Below are positions 16,005 through 24,759 of a stretch of 64,000 nt of DNA, piece after piece (positions within the stretch are counted from its first letter, which is position 1; every line of letters starts with the position of its first letter). The notes under the pieces are model-generated. The model searched no databases, had not been told where the DNA came from, and was given only the letters and a program-made list of their open reading frames with translations. The translations under genes were made by a program, and so were the position numbers. Source of the stretch: Candidatus Melainabacteria bacterium (GTDB lineage Bacteria; Cyanobacteriota; Vampirovibrionia; Obscuribacterales; Obscuribacteraceae); NCBI GenBank assembly GCA_003151275.1, contig PLXC01000066.1:62001-126000 (forward strand), written 5' to 3'.

Positions 16005-16979
16005 ATGTCTGCTCACGTAGATTTTGCCGTCACTGAAAAGAACATCATCAAGGATTTTAAGCAGAATCCCAGTGATTTGGCTCCGATCTTTAAAGAGTTG
16101 CAGTACGTTCAAAATAATGAAAATCCTGCTCAATTTAAAATTGATTTGACTAAGCTAAACAAGGATCTGCAAGATCAGGGTCTGCTACCAAAACTTGACC
16201 TGATTACTGCAGATCCGAAAGGAATTGACGGCTTTAGTGTTGCTCCGAACCCCAATCCACCGGCTGATACTACTCCACCCCCAAGCTCTTCTTCATCTAA
16301 TTCTGGGTCGGGTGAACAACCTTGGATCAATCCAAACGGAGATAGCAGTGGTGGCAGCAGCGGCGGTGGCAGCAGTGGTGGAGGCGGAGGCGGTAGCGAT
16401 AGTGGTGGCTCGGGCGGCGGCGGTGGCGGTGGCGGCGGCGGTGGCGGTGGCGGTGGCGGTGGCGATTCCAGCCACTCAATAAGCGGCTCTTTACCAGCTC
16501 CTATAGATAACGGCAGTGAAATTGAGACTACTAGCGATCCAAAGGTTGCACAGCTGGAAAGCTCTTTAGGTAATGATGTTGGTTCGAATGCTGTCAAAGA
16601 TGAACTCAGTCAGCTCGGCACACCTTATGTTTATGCTGCCGAATCAGCTGGAAAATCGTTCGATTGCTCTGGTTTAACAGACTGGGCATATGCCAAAGCT
16701 GAAGGCGGTAACCCTGCGTCGGGGCAGCGCGGACAGAGTATAGGAGCGACGGCTGCCTCACAAGAACAATTCTGCCAGCAAAAGGGCACCATGATCACAG
16801 ACATGAGCCAACTGAAGCCTGGAGACCTGCTTTTCTACAATGAAGGAGCAGGCTCACCACAGCACGTGGCGATGTATGCCGGCAAGGGCATGATGGTTGA
16901 AGCGCCGCACACTGGCGAGCGAGTTCGATTAGTAGCAATGCGTACGCCAGACGCCGCAGGAAGACCTACCAAGTCGTAA
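16005..16979 (+). CDS. NlpC/P60 cysteine peptidase with Gly-rich linker
   Basis: A 324-residue protein predicted to cut peptide stems of peptidoglycan. The catalytic set is C221 (FDCSGL), H287 (QHVAMY) and a third polar residue, H302 (EAPHTG). The N-terminal about 80 residues form a helical domain with no signal peptide. Then comes a Pro/Ser and poly-Gly/Ser linker (about 85-155), where a run of GGT/GGC codons makes long glycine stretches. I chose the ATG at 16005, which has AAGGAG upstream, over an in-frame ATG at 15897 inside the leader hairpin region. Export without a Sec signal is unexplained, as for the M13 neighbour. Confidence 0.88.
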   Translation: MSAHVDFAVTEKNIIKDFKQNPSDLAPIFKELQYVQNNENPAQFKIDLTKLNKDLQDQGLLPKLDLITADPKGIDGFSVAPNPNPPADTTPPPSSSSSNSGSGEQPWINPNGDSSGGSSGGGSSGGGGGGSDSGGSGGGGGGGGGGGGGGGGGDSSHSISGSLPAPIDNGSEIETTSDPKVAQLESSLGNDVGSNAVKDELSQLGTPYVYAAESAGKSFDCSGLTDWAYAKAEGGNPASGQRGQSIGATAASQEQFCQQKGTMITDMSQLKPGDLLFYNEGAGSPQHVAMYAGKGMMVEAPHTGERVRLVAMRTPDAAGRPTKS

Positions 16980-17090
16980 CAATCAAGCCTACAATGCGGC
17001 TTTGGGTCATTCCCCCAAACAACCACTTTATACGCTCTTCAATAGTCCGTATCCAATTCAATGACATAATTACAGTCTTATCAGGATCGA

Positions 17091-17110
17091 CCTGACCTAC
17101 GGTTTACGAA
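17091..17110 (+). repeat. 20-bp copy of part of tRNA-Thr
   Basis: These 20 bases are identical to 18055-18074, which lie in the anticodon arm and variable loop of tRNA-Thr, in the same orientation. The distance between repeat starts is 964 bases. They could be core attachment sites of a small inserted segment, or a leftover of a decayed tRNA copy. Confidence 0.55.
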
Positions 17111-17311
17111 TTGCAGTGACTTTACGCAGAGCATCTGCAGATTCACGATACCTATTGAGCTGGTGATAGGTCAAGGCAAGATAGTACCAATCTGCCCAAT
17201 ATCAGTATTTAATTCCACGGCTTTCTGTAAGTCAGCTTTTGCTTGCAAAAGGTTTTTCTTGCGAAGATGGGCTTGGTGTTCCAAAACTGCGATTATACTC
17301 GCGCGTAACGC
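17097..17311 (-). pseudogene. Frameshifted TPR-protein remnant
   Basis: On the minus strand one frame encodes 'LQAKADLQKAVELNTDIG' and, after a shift near 17195, a second frame encodes 'ADWYYLALTYHQLNRYRESADALRKV'. Together they make about one and a half TPR units. The second frame stops inside the 20-base tRNA-like repeat at 17097-17099, and a stop at about 17312 closes the 5' side. There is no start codon. The fragment is a decayed piece of a TPR gene like those at 43532 or 59541. Confidence 0.6.
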
Positions 17312-17366
17312 CTAATATTTGTTGTTTCGCCGTTATCCCACTGATAGAGAGTCAAAGGAGAGACAT

Positions 17367-17897
17367 ATGAAGGTGACCACCATAGGCATGTTGCTATCGA
17401 TCTTGACGGTTGGAGGAGTTCCGCTTAACGCGCAAGCAAAGCATGCAGCAGTGGCGCCGGAAAATCAGAATGGGGCTGTGATTCTTGGAATGGCGGGTGA
17501 ATCTTATCCGATATATGGAGCCGGTGGAATTCGAGTGAGCGGCGGGCACCATGGGTTCTTTTCCAGCAACATGAAGAGCTCTCAAATCGAGATTGATGGC
17601 AGTGGTATCTCCGCACAAAAGCTAAGTCCTGCCAATGAAACCAGCGACTTTACGGCAGCAATACGTGGCGCATATTTTGTCTCTCACTCGGCTGTCTGCA
17701 CCCTAGCCAGCGCGCAGAATGTTGCCGGAGAAGAGGTTGTTGTGTGCAACGCAGGAAAGGACGTTACGATCACATACCAGACTGTCAACGGTGAGACATT
17801 GCTCGGTGGAGAACAGCTCGGCGTGCTGATTGTAAATAAGAACCCTGGCAAAGTCGATAGATTTATTTCGGATGGGAAATCTTGGTATCGTGAATAA
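17367..17897 (+). CDS. Small secreted protein of unknown function
   Basis: A 176-residue protein with a typical Sec signal (hydrophobic 5-18, Ala-x-Ala near 22-24). I chose the ATG at 17367 with AAAGGAGAG upstream. The mature part is rich in Gly, Val and Ser and has two Cys (in 'AVCTLAS' and 'VVVCNAG') that could form a disulfide. The end reads 'VDRFISDGKSWYRE'. I do not recognise a family. It is the only gene between the two 20-base tRNA-Thr repeats. Confidence 0.7.
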   Translation: MKVTTIGMLLSILTVGGVPLNAQAKHAAVAPENQNGAVILGMAGESYPIYGAGGIRVSGGHHGFFSSNMKSSQIEIDGSGISAQKLSPANETSDFTAAIRGAYFVSHSAVCTLASAQNVAGEEVVVCNAGKDVTITYQTVNGETLLGGEQLGVLIVNKNPGKVDRFISDGKSWYRE

Positions 17898-17985
17898 TCA
17901 CTTTGAAAGAGTTTAGTCCATTAAGATTGAAATGCAACGAGTCACTAGAAAAGCTTTACGAGCATATTTCATCATTGATTTCTGA

Positions 17986-18002
17986 GGGCCCAAAAGGGGC
18001 CC
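17986..18002 (-). terminator. GGGCCC hairpin downstream of tRNA-Thr
   Basis: GGGCCC (17986-17991) and GGGCCC (17997-18002) can pair around a five-base loop. It lies 31 bases past the tRNA 3' end on the minus strand. There is no T-run, so termination is tentative. Confidence 0.35.
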
Positions 18003-18032
18003 AAGGAGATTGCTGAAAGTCGCGAAAAGCTT

Positions 18033-18105
<73 letters not shown>

Positions 18106-18470
18106 AAAAGTCAGGACGACATTATAAGGGATGCACTGGTGGGAGGGGACTGGACGTAGTTCTATTTTAACGGTTGAGCTGCCAGTAGGTGGTTGGGGCA
18201 GCTTTGGCGCATCGGCACAATCAATAACAAGCCCGCCCGCCTGGGAAAGTGTGGTCTCTGGAGATGCCCTGCCTGGAGACTGCCCTCCTGTTCTCAGCCC
18301 GGTTAGCGAGCTGGGCTGCTGTGCTGTCAAGGTTTGACTGGCGATGTATTAAAGGAAAGTGCCTTTCTCTGTTACACCATTTATAGCAAATTTGGAACAT
18401 TCTACTTTTGAGTCCCGTCGACCGCTTGGAACACCAAATCAAACACACACATCCAAGAGAGGAAATTATC
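18106..18470. other. Intergenic region, no supported gene
   Basis: About 365 bases between tRNA-Thr and the next small gene. It should hold the leftward tRNA promoter and the rightward promoter of the next gene. Open frames on both strands here have no ribosome site or family pattern and are likely chance. Confidence 0.4.
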
Positions 18471-18716
18471 ATGACCACTATCGTAGAAAGCACAGATTCA
18501 GGAAGTTCAGCAGTTGGCCTCGTTCTAGGCATCCTTTTGGCGCTCGCCTTAGTGATTGGTGGAGTTTACTTCTACAACTCTGGCGCAATGTCGGGCGGCA
18601 GTACAACTAATAACACAACTATTCTGCCAGCTCCTAGTGCTCCAGCACCTGCAGCTCCAAACATCAACATCACTACACCAGCTCCTGCTGCTCCTGCGGA
18701 AGCACCAGCTCAGTAA
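18471..18716 (+). CDS. Small single-pass membrane protein with Pro/Ala-rich tail
   Basis: An 81-residue protein. A hydrophobic helix (about 14-35) follows a short polar N-terminus. The tail is a low-complexity stretch of Pro, Ala, Thr and Asn with 'PAPSAPAPAAP'-type repeats. GAGAGGAAAT precedes the ATG at 18471 and a strong hairpin follows the stop. This looks like a real, separately transcribed small gene. The role is unknown. Confidence 0.7.
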   Translation: MTTIVESTDSGSSAVGLVLGILLALALVIGGVYFYNSGAMSGGSTTNNTTILPAPSAPAPAAPNINITTPAPAAPAEAPAQ

Positions 18717-18735
18717 GCCGGTCCTAAATAACTAG

Positions 18736-18768
18736 AACAATGCGCTGGATTATTTCTGGCGCATTGTT
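18736..18768 (+). terminator. Intrinsic terminator-like hairpin
   Basis: AACAATGCGC (18736-18745) pairs perfectly with GCGCATTGTT (18759-18768) around 13 bases, starting 20 bases after the small membrane-protein stop. Confidence 0.7.
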
Positions 18769-19171
18769 CGTTGGCACCACATTCAGTGCTAGCCATTTCT
18801 TCGCCATTCCGTTTTCTTTTCGATAATATTTCTGGACCATGCATGGGCATGTCGATGGCACTACTTCGCGTAAGAAGATCATTCTGATCTACTAGATTAA
18901 TTGCCTCGATAGAAGCGAGTCATACAGATGCATGTAGCAGATCAATTCTGGTCACTTGACTTTACGCAGGCTTTACTTGATGTTAAACGAACCTGCAAGC
19001 GCAAAGCGTGTTCCAGCTTTAGCGGCTTTACGAGCCATCTTTGTCGTCTAGGAGACGTTGATCGATCGAACTTGCAGGCGTATGCTGAATTTAGTATCAC
19101 GGATCGCAAACACCAATAATCCCGCGCAATGAGTAAGAGAGCTCGTGCGCCTGCTTTGTGCAGCCGGAGAA
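18769..19171. other. Intergenic region, no supported gene
   Basis: About 400 bases. A 63-codon frame at 18928-19119 (+) has no ribosome site and no recognisable pattern. The right end leads into the truncated HTH gene. Confidence 0.35.
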
Positions 19172-19177
19172 ATGGCG

Positions 19178-19264
19178 ATGGATAAGAAAAAAACGACCAA
19201 GTTCCTGCATGTTAAAGAGGCAGCAATATTGCTTCTGAACTGCAGGGTTAATTCTGTGGAGTGA
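19178..19264 (+). pseudogene. Truncated excisionase/MerR-type HTH gene
   Basis: A 28-codon frame from the ATG at 19178 (GGAG nine bases upstream) encodes 'KFLHVKEAAILL' and 'NCRVNSVE', the first helices of an HTH_17 (excisionase-like) DNA-binding domain. It stops where the recognition helix should continue. Its TGA is four bases before the DUF4173 start, so the two are translationally coupled. The rest of the regulator seems deleted. Confidence 0.5.
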
Positions 19265-19267
19265 AAT

Positions 19268-20785
19268 ATGGCAATTGCAATAAAGATTTTGATCGCTGCT
19301 CTGATGGTTGGTTTAGCAAGCGATTTGCTCTTTCACGATAGCATCGTGCGCTCAACACCGAATGGACTGAGCGTCCTGATCTGGTCACTGACAGTCAGTC
19401 TCATGGTATCTCTCGTGACCGCAGCGCGGAAGCTTGAGGTCAACAGAAAATGCTTATGGTGGCTGGTTCCAGTTAACTTGTCTGCATTTGCTTATATGTG
19501 GCGCGACTCGGCTATCCTGCACAGTATTGATATGTTTCTGATGTTCTTCAGTCTTGTCATGCTTTCGTTTTCTCTTAAAGGAAACGTGGCCCAGGCAAGC
19601 GGCATCCTCCAATATTTTGCTGCATCTTTAGTCACAGCCATAGATGCTTTGATCGAGGCGACGAACCTGATCAAAATCGATCTGCCTTGGAGACGATTGG
19701 TGCCTCCTGGTTTAGTTGGCAAAATGCCCGCAGTGATTAGAGGTGTTGCCTTTGCAATTCCTCTTCTGCTGTTGTTCTGTGCGCTTTTCATTAGTGCTGA
19801 TGCGGCTTTTGCTGGATTGCTTAACAAAGGACTAAGCTGGAATCTTTCAGACGTGTCGGTCCACGTTGCACTCCTATTTGGTTTTAGTTGGTGCACAGCA
19901 GGATACCTGCGACCCATGTTCGCAGGCGAGAAATCACTGGATTTGCCCGCTGACAAATGTCCACTGTTCAAACCAAACCTCGGTAGGTTGGAGTTGAACG
20001 TAATGCTGGCGCTACTTAACTTGCTTTTCTTCTCATTTGTTATGGTGCAGTTCCGCTATTTTTTCGGTGGCACCAGCATTGTCGAAACAACTTCCGGCTT
20101 GTCTTTCGCTGAATATGCCCGCAAAGGATTTTTTGAATTAGCTACTGTGTCTGCGTTGGTTTTGCCGATGCTCTTGGTCGGAGACTGGTTGTTACCAAGA
20201 CATCGCGACAAGTTAGATAAAATTTTTCCAGCCCAAGCAGGCATACAAATAGCGTTGTTGTTTGTGATTATGGCATCTGCAATTCAACGCATGAATTTGT
20301 ATCAACAAGAATATGGATTAACTGAATTGCGATTTTACGTATCAGCTTTTATCGGATGTATGGCCGTACTCTATATAATTTTTGCTGCCACAGTTCTGAC
20401 TGGTAAACGTTCCAAATTTGCCTTCGCTGCTTGCTCTGCCGCTTTCGTAGTGGTGGCAGTTCTGCAATTTGCAAATCCAGATCGGATCATCGTCGCGGCG
20501 AATATTGAAAATGCAAAGCGCGGCAAATCGTTAGATGTTCCGTATGCATTGTCGCTTAGCAATGATGCGACGGCCTATCTAGCGAACAATGTTGCAAAAT
20601 TGCCATTCGAAACACAGAAGGAAATAGCTGCCAACTTGGTGGACCAAGAACACCACGCCTGGCACTACGATCTCCGCAGTTTTAACTTTGCCAGATGCGA
20701 AGCGTATTACGCGATTCGTGACAATCTTCCACTGTTGAACGCAATTAACGCAATGGGCTCTGTTCCGAATCAGGGCACACACTAG
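19268..20785 (+). CDS. DUF4173 polytopic membrane protein
   Basis: A 505-residue integral membrane protein with about ten to eleven hydrophobic helices. The 'EYARKGFFELATVSALVL' and 'QRMNLYQQEYGLTELRFYV' segments are signatures of DUF4173 (earlier DUF4153-like). A short soluble C-terminal domain (about 415-505) follows the last helix. GGAG lies six bases before the ATG. DUF4173 genes often sit beside a small HTH gene; here that gene is truncated. The function is unknown. Confidence 0.82.
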   Translation: MAIAIKILIAALMVGLASDLLFHDSIVRSTPNGLSVLIWSLTVSLMVSLVTAARKLEVNRKCLWWLVPVNLSAFAYMWRDSAILHSIDMFLMFFSLVMLSFSLKGNVAQASGILQYFAASLVTAIDALIEATNLIKIDLPWRRLVPPGLVGKMPAVIRGVAFAIPLLLLFCALFISADAAFAGLLNKGLSWNLSDVSVHVALLFGFSWCTAGYLRPMFAGEKSLDLPADKCPLFKPNLGRLELNVMLALLNLLFFSFVMVQFRYFFGGTSIVETTSGLSFAEYARKGFFELATVSALVLPMLLVGDWLLPRHRDKLDKIFPAQAGIQIALLFVIMASAIQRMNLYQQEYGLTELRFYVSAFIGCMAVLYIIFAATVLTGKRSKFAFAACSAAFVVVAVLQFANPDRIIVAANIENAKRGKSLDVPYALSLSNDATAYLANNVAKLPFETQKEIAANLVDQEHHAWHYDLRSFNFARCEAYYAIRDNLPLLNAINAMGSVPNQGTH

Positions 20786-20950
20786 CTTTTCCCGGATCCT
20801 CCTGAAAAGGACGTGCCTCACTGCCTTGCCAAGGGCGGTGGGGTACCGTCTTTGCAATGTTAAAATGTAGTTGCCCCGGCAAATGCCGGTCAATACAGCT
20901 AGTTAACGCGATCACATATAGATCTGCGTAGTAAAGGGTATCAACACCAA

Positions 20951-22204
20951 ATGATTCAAAAGACTACTTTGCCAAATGGAGCGCGCATCCTAACTGAAGT
21001 AGTGAATGAGGTTTATTCAGCGTCGATCGGAGTCTGGGTTGATGTGGGCTCGGAAGATGAGAATGAGCGCAACAATGGCGTTTCACATTGCCTTGAACAT
21101 ATGTTGTTTAAAGGCACCTCGAAACGTACGGCTCAAGAGATTTCGCAAGAAATTGAGGACGTTGGCGGCAGTCTCGGGGCAGCGACTGGGAAAGAAAACA
21201 CCTGCTTCTATGGTCGCGTTATGGGCGATCAGTTGCATGTAGCCGTCGATTTGTTGCTAGACATGATTGTCGACGCTAACCTCGATAAAGACGATTTCGA
21301 GCTAGAGCGTCAAGTCATTCTTGAAGAAATAAAAATGTATGACGACGATCCTGAAGACTATGCGCACGAGACTTTGATCCTAAATATTTGGCCGGGACAT
21401 CCGCTTGGATTACCCATCACCGGCACATTTGAGACGGTTTCTGAAATTGACGAAAAGATTGTGCGCGAACATGTCAATCAGTTCTATCGTCCTGAGCGAC
21501 TGGTAATTTCCATTGCCGGTAATTTTGACGAGCAAAAAGCAATCGATCAGATCGCCGCGGCTATTTCGGATATGAAACCCGGCAGCGCTCAGAAGAAGGT
21601 TGGCGCCCCGACCATGCATAAGTATCGTGCCGTCAAGCATCGGGATATTGAGCAAGCGCATATTTCCATTGTCAGTGATGGTTTGAAAATCACAGATGAG
21701 CAACGATATGTTTTCGCAATTTTGGATCTTTGCCTTGGTGGAAACATGTCATCACGTCTCTTTCAAGAGGTTCGCGAGAAGCGCGGATTGGTCTATACCA
21801 TCAATAGCTTTCGAGAAAGTCACCGCGAAAATGGCTTGTTTGGTGTCTATGCTGGTGCCAGTCCAAAGCAGGTGGGCACGGTGTTAGACCTGATATCCGA
21901 AGAGTTTCTGCGTATGAAGAGCGATGGTTTTACAGATGCGGAAATCAATCGCGGGAAAATCCAATTGCGCAGCGAACTTTTGTTGGGGCTGGAATCTATG
22001 CGAAATCGCACCGCTCGCAGCGCTTATGGTGAGCTGTTCTATGGGAGACAGTTGACCGTTGAAGAAATTGTAGCTGACATCGATCGTGTAACTAGCGCTC
22101 AAATCAAGGATCTAGCAAATGCGCTTATTAAGCCCGACTTGCTCTCAATGATTGTGGTCGGTCCCGAATCTGAGTTGCAGGCTAGTTACGAATTGGCTTG
22201 CTAG
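20951..22204 (+). CDS. M16-family zinc peptidase (processing-peptidase-like)
   Basis: A 417-residue peptidase. The inverted zinc motif HxxEH is HCLEHMLFKGT (H46, E49, H50) and the distal Glu lies in 'ELERQVILEEIKMYDDDPED'. The length is that of the bacterial half-size enzymes related to mitochondrial processing peptidase. These degrade or trim peptides. It starts a run of same-strand housekeeping genes (dut, dapB, asd, dapA, rnj, mnmH) with short gaps. A CCGGC/GCCGG hairpin near 20878-20891 precedes it. Confidence 0.92.
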   Translation: MIQKTTLPNGARILTEVVNEVYSASIGVWVDVGSEDENERNNGVSHCLEHMLFKGTSKRTAQEISQEIEDVGGSLGAATGKENTCFYGRVMGDQLHVAVDLLLDMIVDANLDKDDFELERQVILEEIKMYDDDPEDYAHETLILNIWPGHPLGLPITGTFETVSEIDEKIVREHVNQFYRPERLVISIAGNFDEQKAIDQIAAAISDMKPGSAQKKVGAPTMHKYRAVKHRDIEQAHISIVSDGLKITDEQRYVFAILDLCLGGNMSSRLFQEVREKRGLVYTINSFRESHRENGLFGVYAGASPKQVGTVLDLISEEFLRMKSDGFTDAEINRGKIQLRSELLLGLESMRNRTARSAYGELFYGRQLTVEEIVADIDRVTSAQIKDLANALIKPDLLSMIVVGPESELQASYELAC

Positions 22205-22241
22205 AAGCGCCACCGATTGATGAATGATGAGGAAGTTAACA

Positions 22242-22721
22242 ATGAATGTCGTCAAACTGAAAGTGAAGAGATTGCCGCACTGTGTGGCTCTCCCGACCTA
22301 TGGCACTCCTGGAGCGGCTGGACTAGACCTGGCTGCAGCGATCCCAAAACCGATAGAGCTTCGTGCCGGTGAACGCATGAAGATGCCCACTGGAATTCAA
22401 ATTGAGATTCCTGAACGCCATCAAGGTCAGGTCGTTCCAAGGTCTGGACTGGCTGCTAAAGCCGGGATCACTCTGACAAACTGCGTCGGCACAATTGATT
22501 CCGATTACCGAGGCGAAGTGATTGTCTTGCTGATCAATCACGGCACTGAGACATACACTTTTGAGCCCGGAGAGCGCGTCGCCCAGCTGGTTGTGCAGCC
22601 CATCCCTTACGTTGAAATAGAAGAAGTGGACGAACTTTCCCCCAGTGATGTGCGTGGTGCAGGTGGGTTCGGGTCGACCGGCAAGACTGTCTGGACTTCC
22701 GAGTATCGCGGACAGGCGTGA
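22242..22721 (+). CDS. dut: dUTP diphosphatase
   Basis: A trimeric dUTPase hydrolysing dUTP to dUMP and pyrophosphate, keeping uracil out of DNA and feeding thymidylate synthesis. All five motifs are present: GAAGLDLAA, PRSGLAAKAG, GTIDSDYRGEV, ERVAQLVVQP and RGAGGFGSTG. I chose the ATG at 22242 (159 residues) because GAGGAAG precedes it. It lies 37 bases after the M16 gene. Confidence 0.96.
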   Translation: MNVVKLKVKRLPHCVALPTYGTPGAAGLDLAAAIPKPIELRAGERMKMPTGIQIEIPERHQGQVVPRSGLAAKAGITLTNCVGTIDSDYRGEVIVLLINHGTETYTFEPGERVAQLVVQPIPYVEIEEVDELSPSDVRGAGGFGSTGKTVWTSEYRGQA

Positions 22722-22740
22722 GGCCAAAATGGAGTTGTGA

Positions 22741-23595
22741 ATGAGCGAGCCGGGAGTTTCAACCAGAACTGTAAAGGTAGTTATAGCCGGGATAAACGGT
22801 CGGATGGGACGCGCGAGTGCTCAGGCGATCTTCTCAAACCCAGAGTTTGAGCTGGTTGGCGCCTACGGCAGCGCGTCGGCATCGTATGTGGGCACGGATG
22901 TGCGCTCGATAGCGGGTGTGGCGCCCGACAATAACACTGCTATACTTGTCAGCAACGATTTTTTGGACTCTGTAGCTAGGTGCAAACCGGATGTACTTCT
23001 GGATTTCACCAAGGCTGATGTGGCTGTCGCCAATGCGAAACGCGCTCTTGAGCAGGGAATCCATCCAGTTATAGGCACATCGGGCATTTCGCCGGAGAGC
23101 CTGGAGGAGTTGTCTAAGTTGTCTTCCCAATTGAAAATCGGGGCCATGTTGGTGCCCAACTTTTCAGTTGGAGCAGTTTTGATGATGGAATTTGCGCGTC
23201 AAGCTGCATGCATCTTTCCAAATGTTGAAGTGGTTGAGATGCACCACACTAACAAGGTGGATGCTCCTTCTGGCACAGCAATGCACACACTCAAGAAAAT
23301 GGCGGAAGTTGGAAACAACTTCAATCCACTAGTAGTGAAAGAAAAAGAATTGATGGCTGGATCTCGTGGTGGCAAAAGTGATGCCGGCATACGAGTGCAT
23401 TCGCTAAGATTGCCTGGATTGATTTCTCATCAGGAAGTGCTGTTTGGCTCTGATGGTGAGCTGCTATCGATCAAACATGACAGTTTTAATACGAGTTGTT
23501 TTACCAAAGGTATATTGCTTGCTTTGAAATCGGTGCTCGATTTTGATCACATGGTTGTGGGACTTGATCGCGTGCTGATGCAAAATGTTCATTAG
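22741..23595 (+). CDS. dapB: 4-hydroxy-tetrahydrodipicolinate reductase
   Basis: DapB reduces hydroxy-tetrahydrodipicolinate with NAD(P)H in diaminopimelate and lysine synthesis. The nucleotide loop GINGRMGR is at 17-24 and the catalytic block is 'EMHHTNKVDAPSGTA'. Length is 284 residues; usual is about 270. GGAG precedes the ATG. It forms a tight cluster with asd and dapA. Confidence 0.96.
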   Translation: MSEPGVSTRTVKVVIAGINGRMGRASAQAIFSNPEFELVGAYGSASASYVGTDVRSIAGVAPDNNTAILVSNDFLDSVARCKPDVLLDFTKADVAVANAKRALEQGIHPVIGTSGISPESLEELSKLSSQLKIGAMLVPNFSVGAVLMMEFARQAACIFPNVEVVEMHHTNKVDAPSGTAMHTLKKMAEVGNNFNPLVVKEKELMAGSRGGKSDAGIRVHSLRLPGLISHQEVLFGSDGELLSIKHDSFNTSCFTKGILLALKSVLDFDHMVVGLDRVLMQNVH

Positions 23596-23611
23596 GAGGA
23601 GACGAGGATAA

Positions 23612-24655
23612 ATGAAGAACTCAGTGCGACCGATCAACGTAGCCATCGTTGGTGCCACAGGTAGAGTCGGGCAGGAATTGTTGCGGGTCTTGGAAGAAAG
23701 AAACTTCCCTATAGGCGAGCTGCGCCTTTTGGCCAGTGCTCGCTCTAAAGATCTGACCATCGCATTTAAGGGTAAAAACTATCCTGTGCAAGAAATGAAC
23801 CCTGAAGCATTCAAGGGAATAGACATTGTATTAGCCTCGGCTGGTTCTGAAATCATCGAAAAGCTCGCACCGCTTGCCGTCGAGCAAGGCGCGGTCGTCA
23901 TCGACAATTCGAATGCTTTTAGAATGGATCCTTCAGTACCGCTTGTGGTGCCTGAAGTGAATGGTCATGTTTTGAAAACTCACAAGGGGATTATCGCCAA
24001 TCCAAACTGTTCGACTGCGCAATTGGTTGTTGTGCTCAAACCGTTGCATGAACTGGGTGGATTGAAACGCGTTATTGTCTCTACTTATCAATCGGTAAGC
24101 GGTGCCGGTAAAGAGGCGATGGACGAACTCGAGAATCAAACTAGAGCGATCATGAATGACGAGGATTACTCACCTCAAGTTTTTCCGCGTCAAATCGCTT
24201 TCAATCTGATTCCGCACATCGACGTGTTTTTGGATAATGGTTACAGCAAAGAAGAAATGAAAGTAGTTCAAGAGACCCGCAAGATTTTGGAACTGCCAGA
24301 CCTTCCGGTCACTTGCACTGCTGTGCGTGTACCTGTGTCAATCAGCCACAGCGAAGCTGTAACAGTTGATCTTGAACGTGCCGTCAGTCCGCACCAAGCT
24401 CGCGAAGCGTTAGCGAACAGCCCGATCATTGAAGTGTGGGATGAGCCGGAAAAAGGCATTTATCCAACTCCGCTTGATGCTGCTGGAAAGGATCCAGTGT
24501 TCGTCGGCCGCATTCGCAGGGATACGTCATCCGAAAATGGTCTCAACCTTTGGGTGGTGGCAGATAATCTTCGAATCGGTGCGGCGCTTAACGCCGTTCG
24601 AATCGCAGAATACATTGTTGAACACAATTTGTTGAGACAGCCAGTAACAACGTAA
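23612..24655 (+). CDS. asd: Aspartate-semialdehyde dehydrogenase
   Basis: Asd makes aspartate semialdehyde, the branch point to lysine/DAP, threonine and methionine. The NADP loop is GATGRVGQELL (14-24), the active cysteine C133 is in NPNCSTAQ, and the substrate region is 'SVSGAGKEAMDELENQ'. Length is 347 residues, usual for the family. A very strong AGGAGGAGA ribosome site lies before the ATG. Confidence 0.97.
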   Translation: MKNSVRPINVAIVGATGRVGQELLRVLEERNFPIGELRLLASARSKDLTIAFKGKNYPVQEMNPEAFKGIDIVLASAGSEIIEKLAPLAVEQGAVVIDNSNAFRMDPSVPLVVPEVNGHVLKTHKGIIANPNCSTAQLVVVLKPLHELGGLKRVIVSTYQSVSGAGKEAMDELENQTRAIMNDEDYSPQVFPRQIAFNLIPHIDVFLDNGYSKEEMKVVQETRKILELPDLPVTCTAVRVPVSISHSEAVTVDLERAVSPHQAREALANSPIIEVWDEPEKGIYPTPLDAAGKDPVFVGRIRRDTSSENGLNLWVVADNLRIGAALNAVRIAEYIVEHNLLRQPVTT

Positions 24656-24678
24656 TCTGGAACAACCGAACCCGGCCA

Positions 24679-24756
24679 ATGGCACAGCTGAACTTGGAAG
24701 AACTTAGCCTGGAACAACTTAAAAGGAAGTGGATTCAACGTGATCGTGAGGTATGA
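24679..24756 (+). CDS. Possible 25-residue leader or split N-terminus before dapA
   Basis: ATG at 24679 to TGA at 24754-24756, in the same frame as dapA and two codons before its GTG. The peptide is charged and helical in character ('LNLEELSLEQLKRKW'). It may be a small protein coupled to dapA, a former N-terminal extension of DapA cut by a stop, or chance. No ribosome site is clear. Confidence 0.3.
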   Translation: MAQLNLEELSLEQLKRKWIQRDREV

Positions 24757-24759
24757 ACA

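Noticed and set aside
16175..16597. A long proline-rich frame opposite the NlpC/P60 linker
   Set aside because: It is the antisense reading of glycine codons, with no ribosome site.
18131..18337. A small plus-strand frame after the tRNA
   Set aside because: No ribosome site or family pattern.
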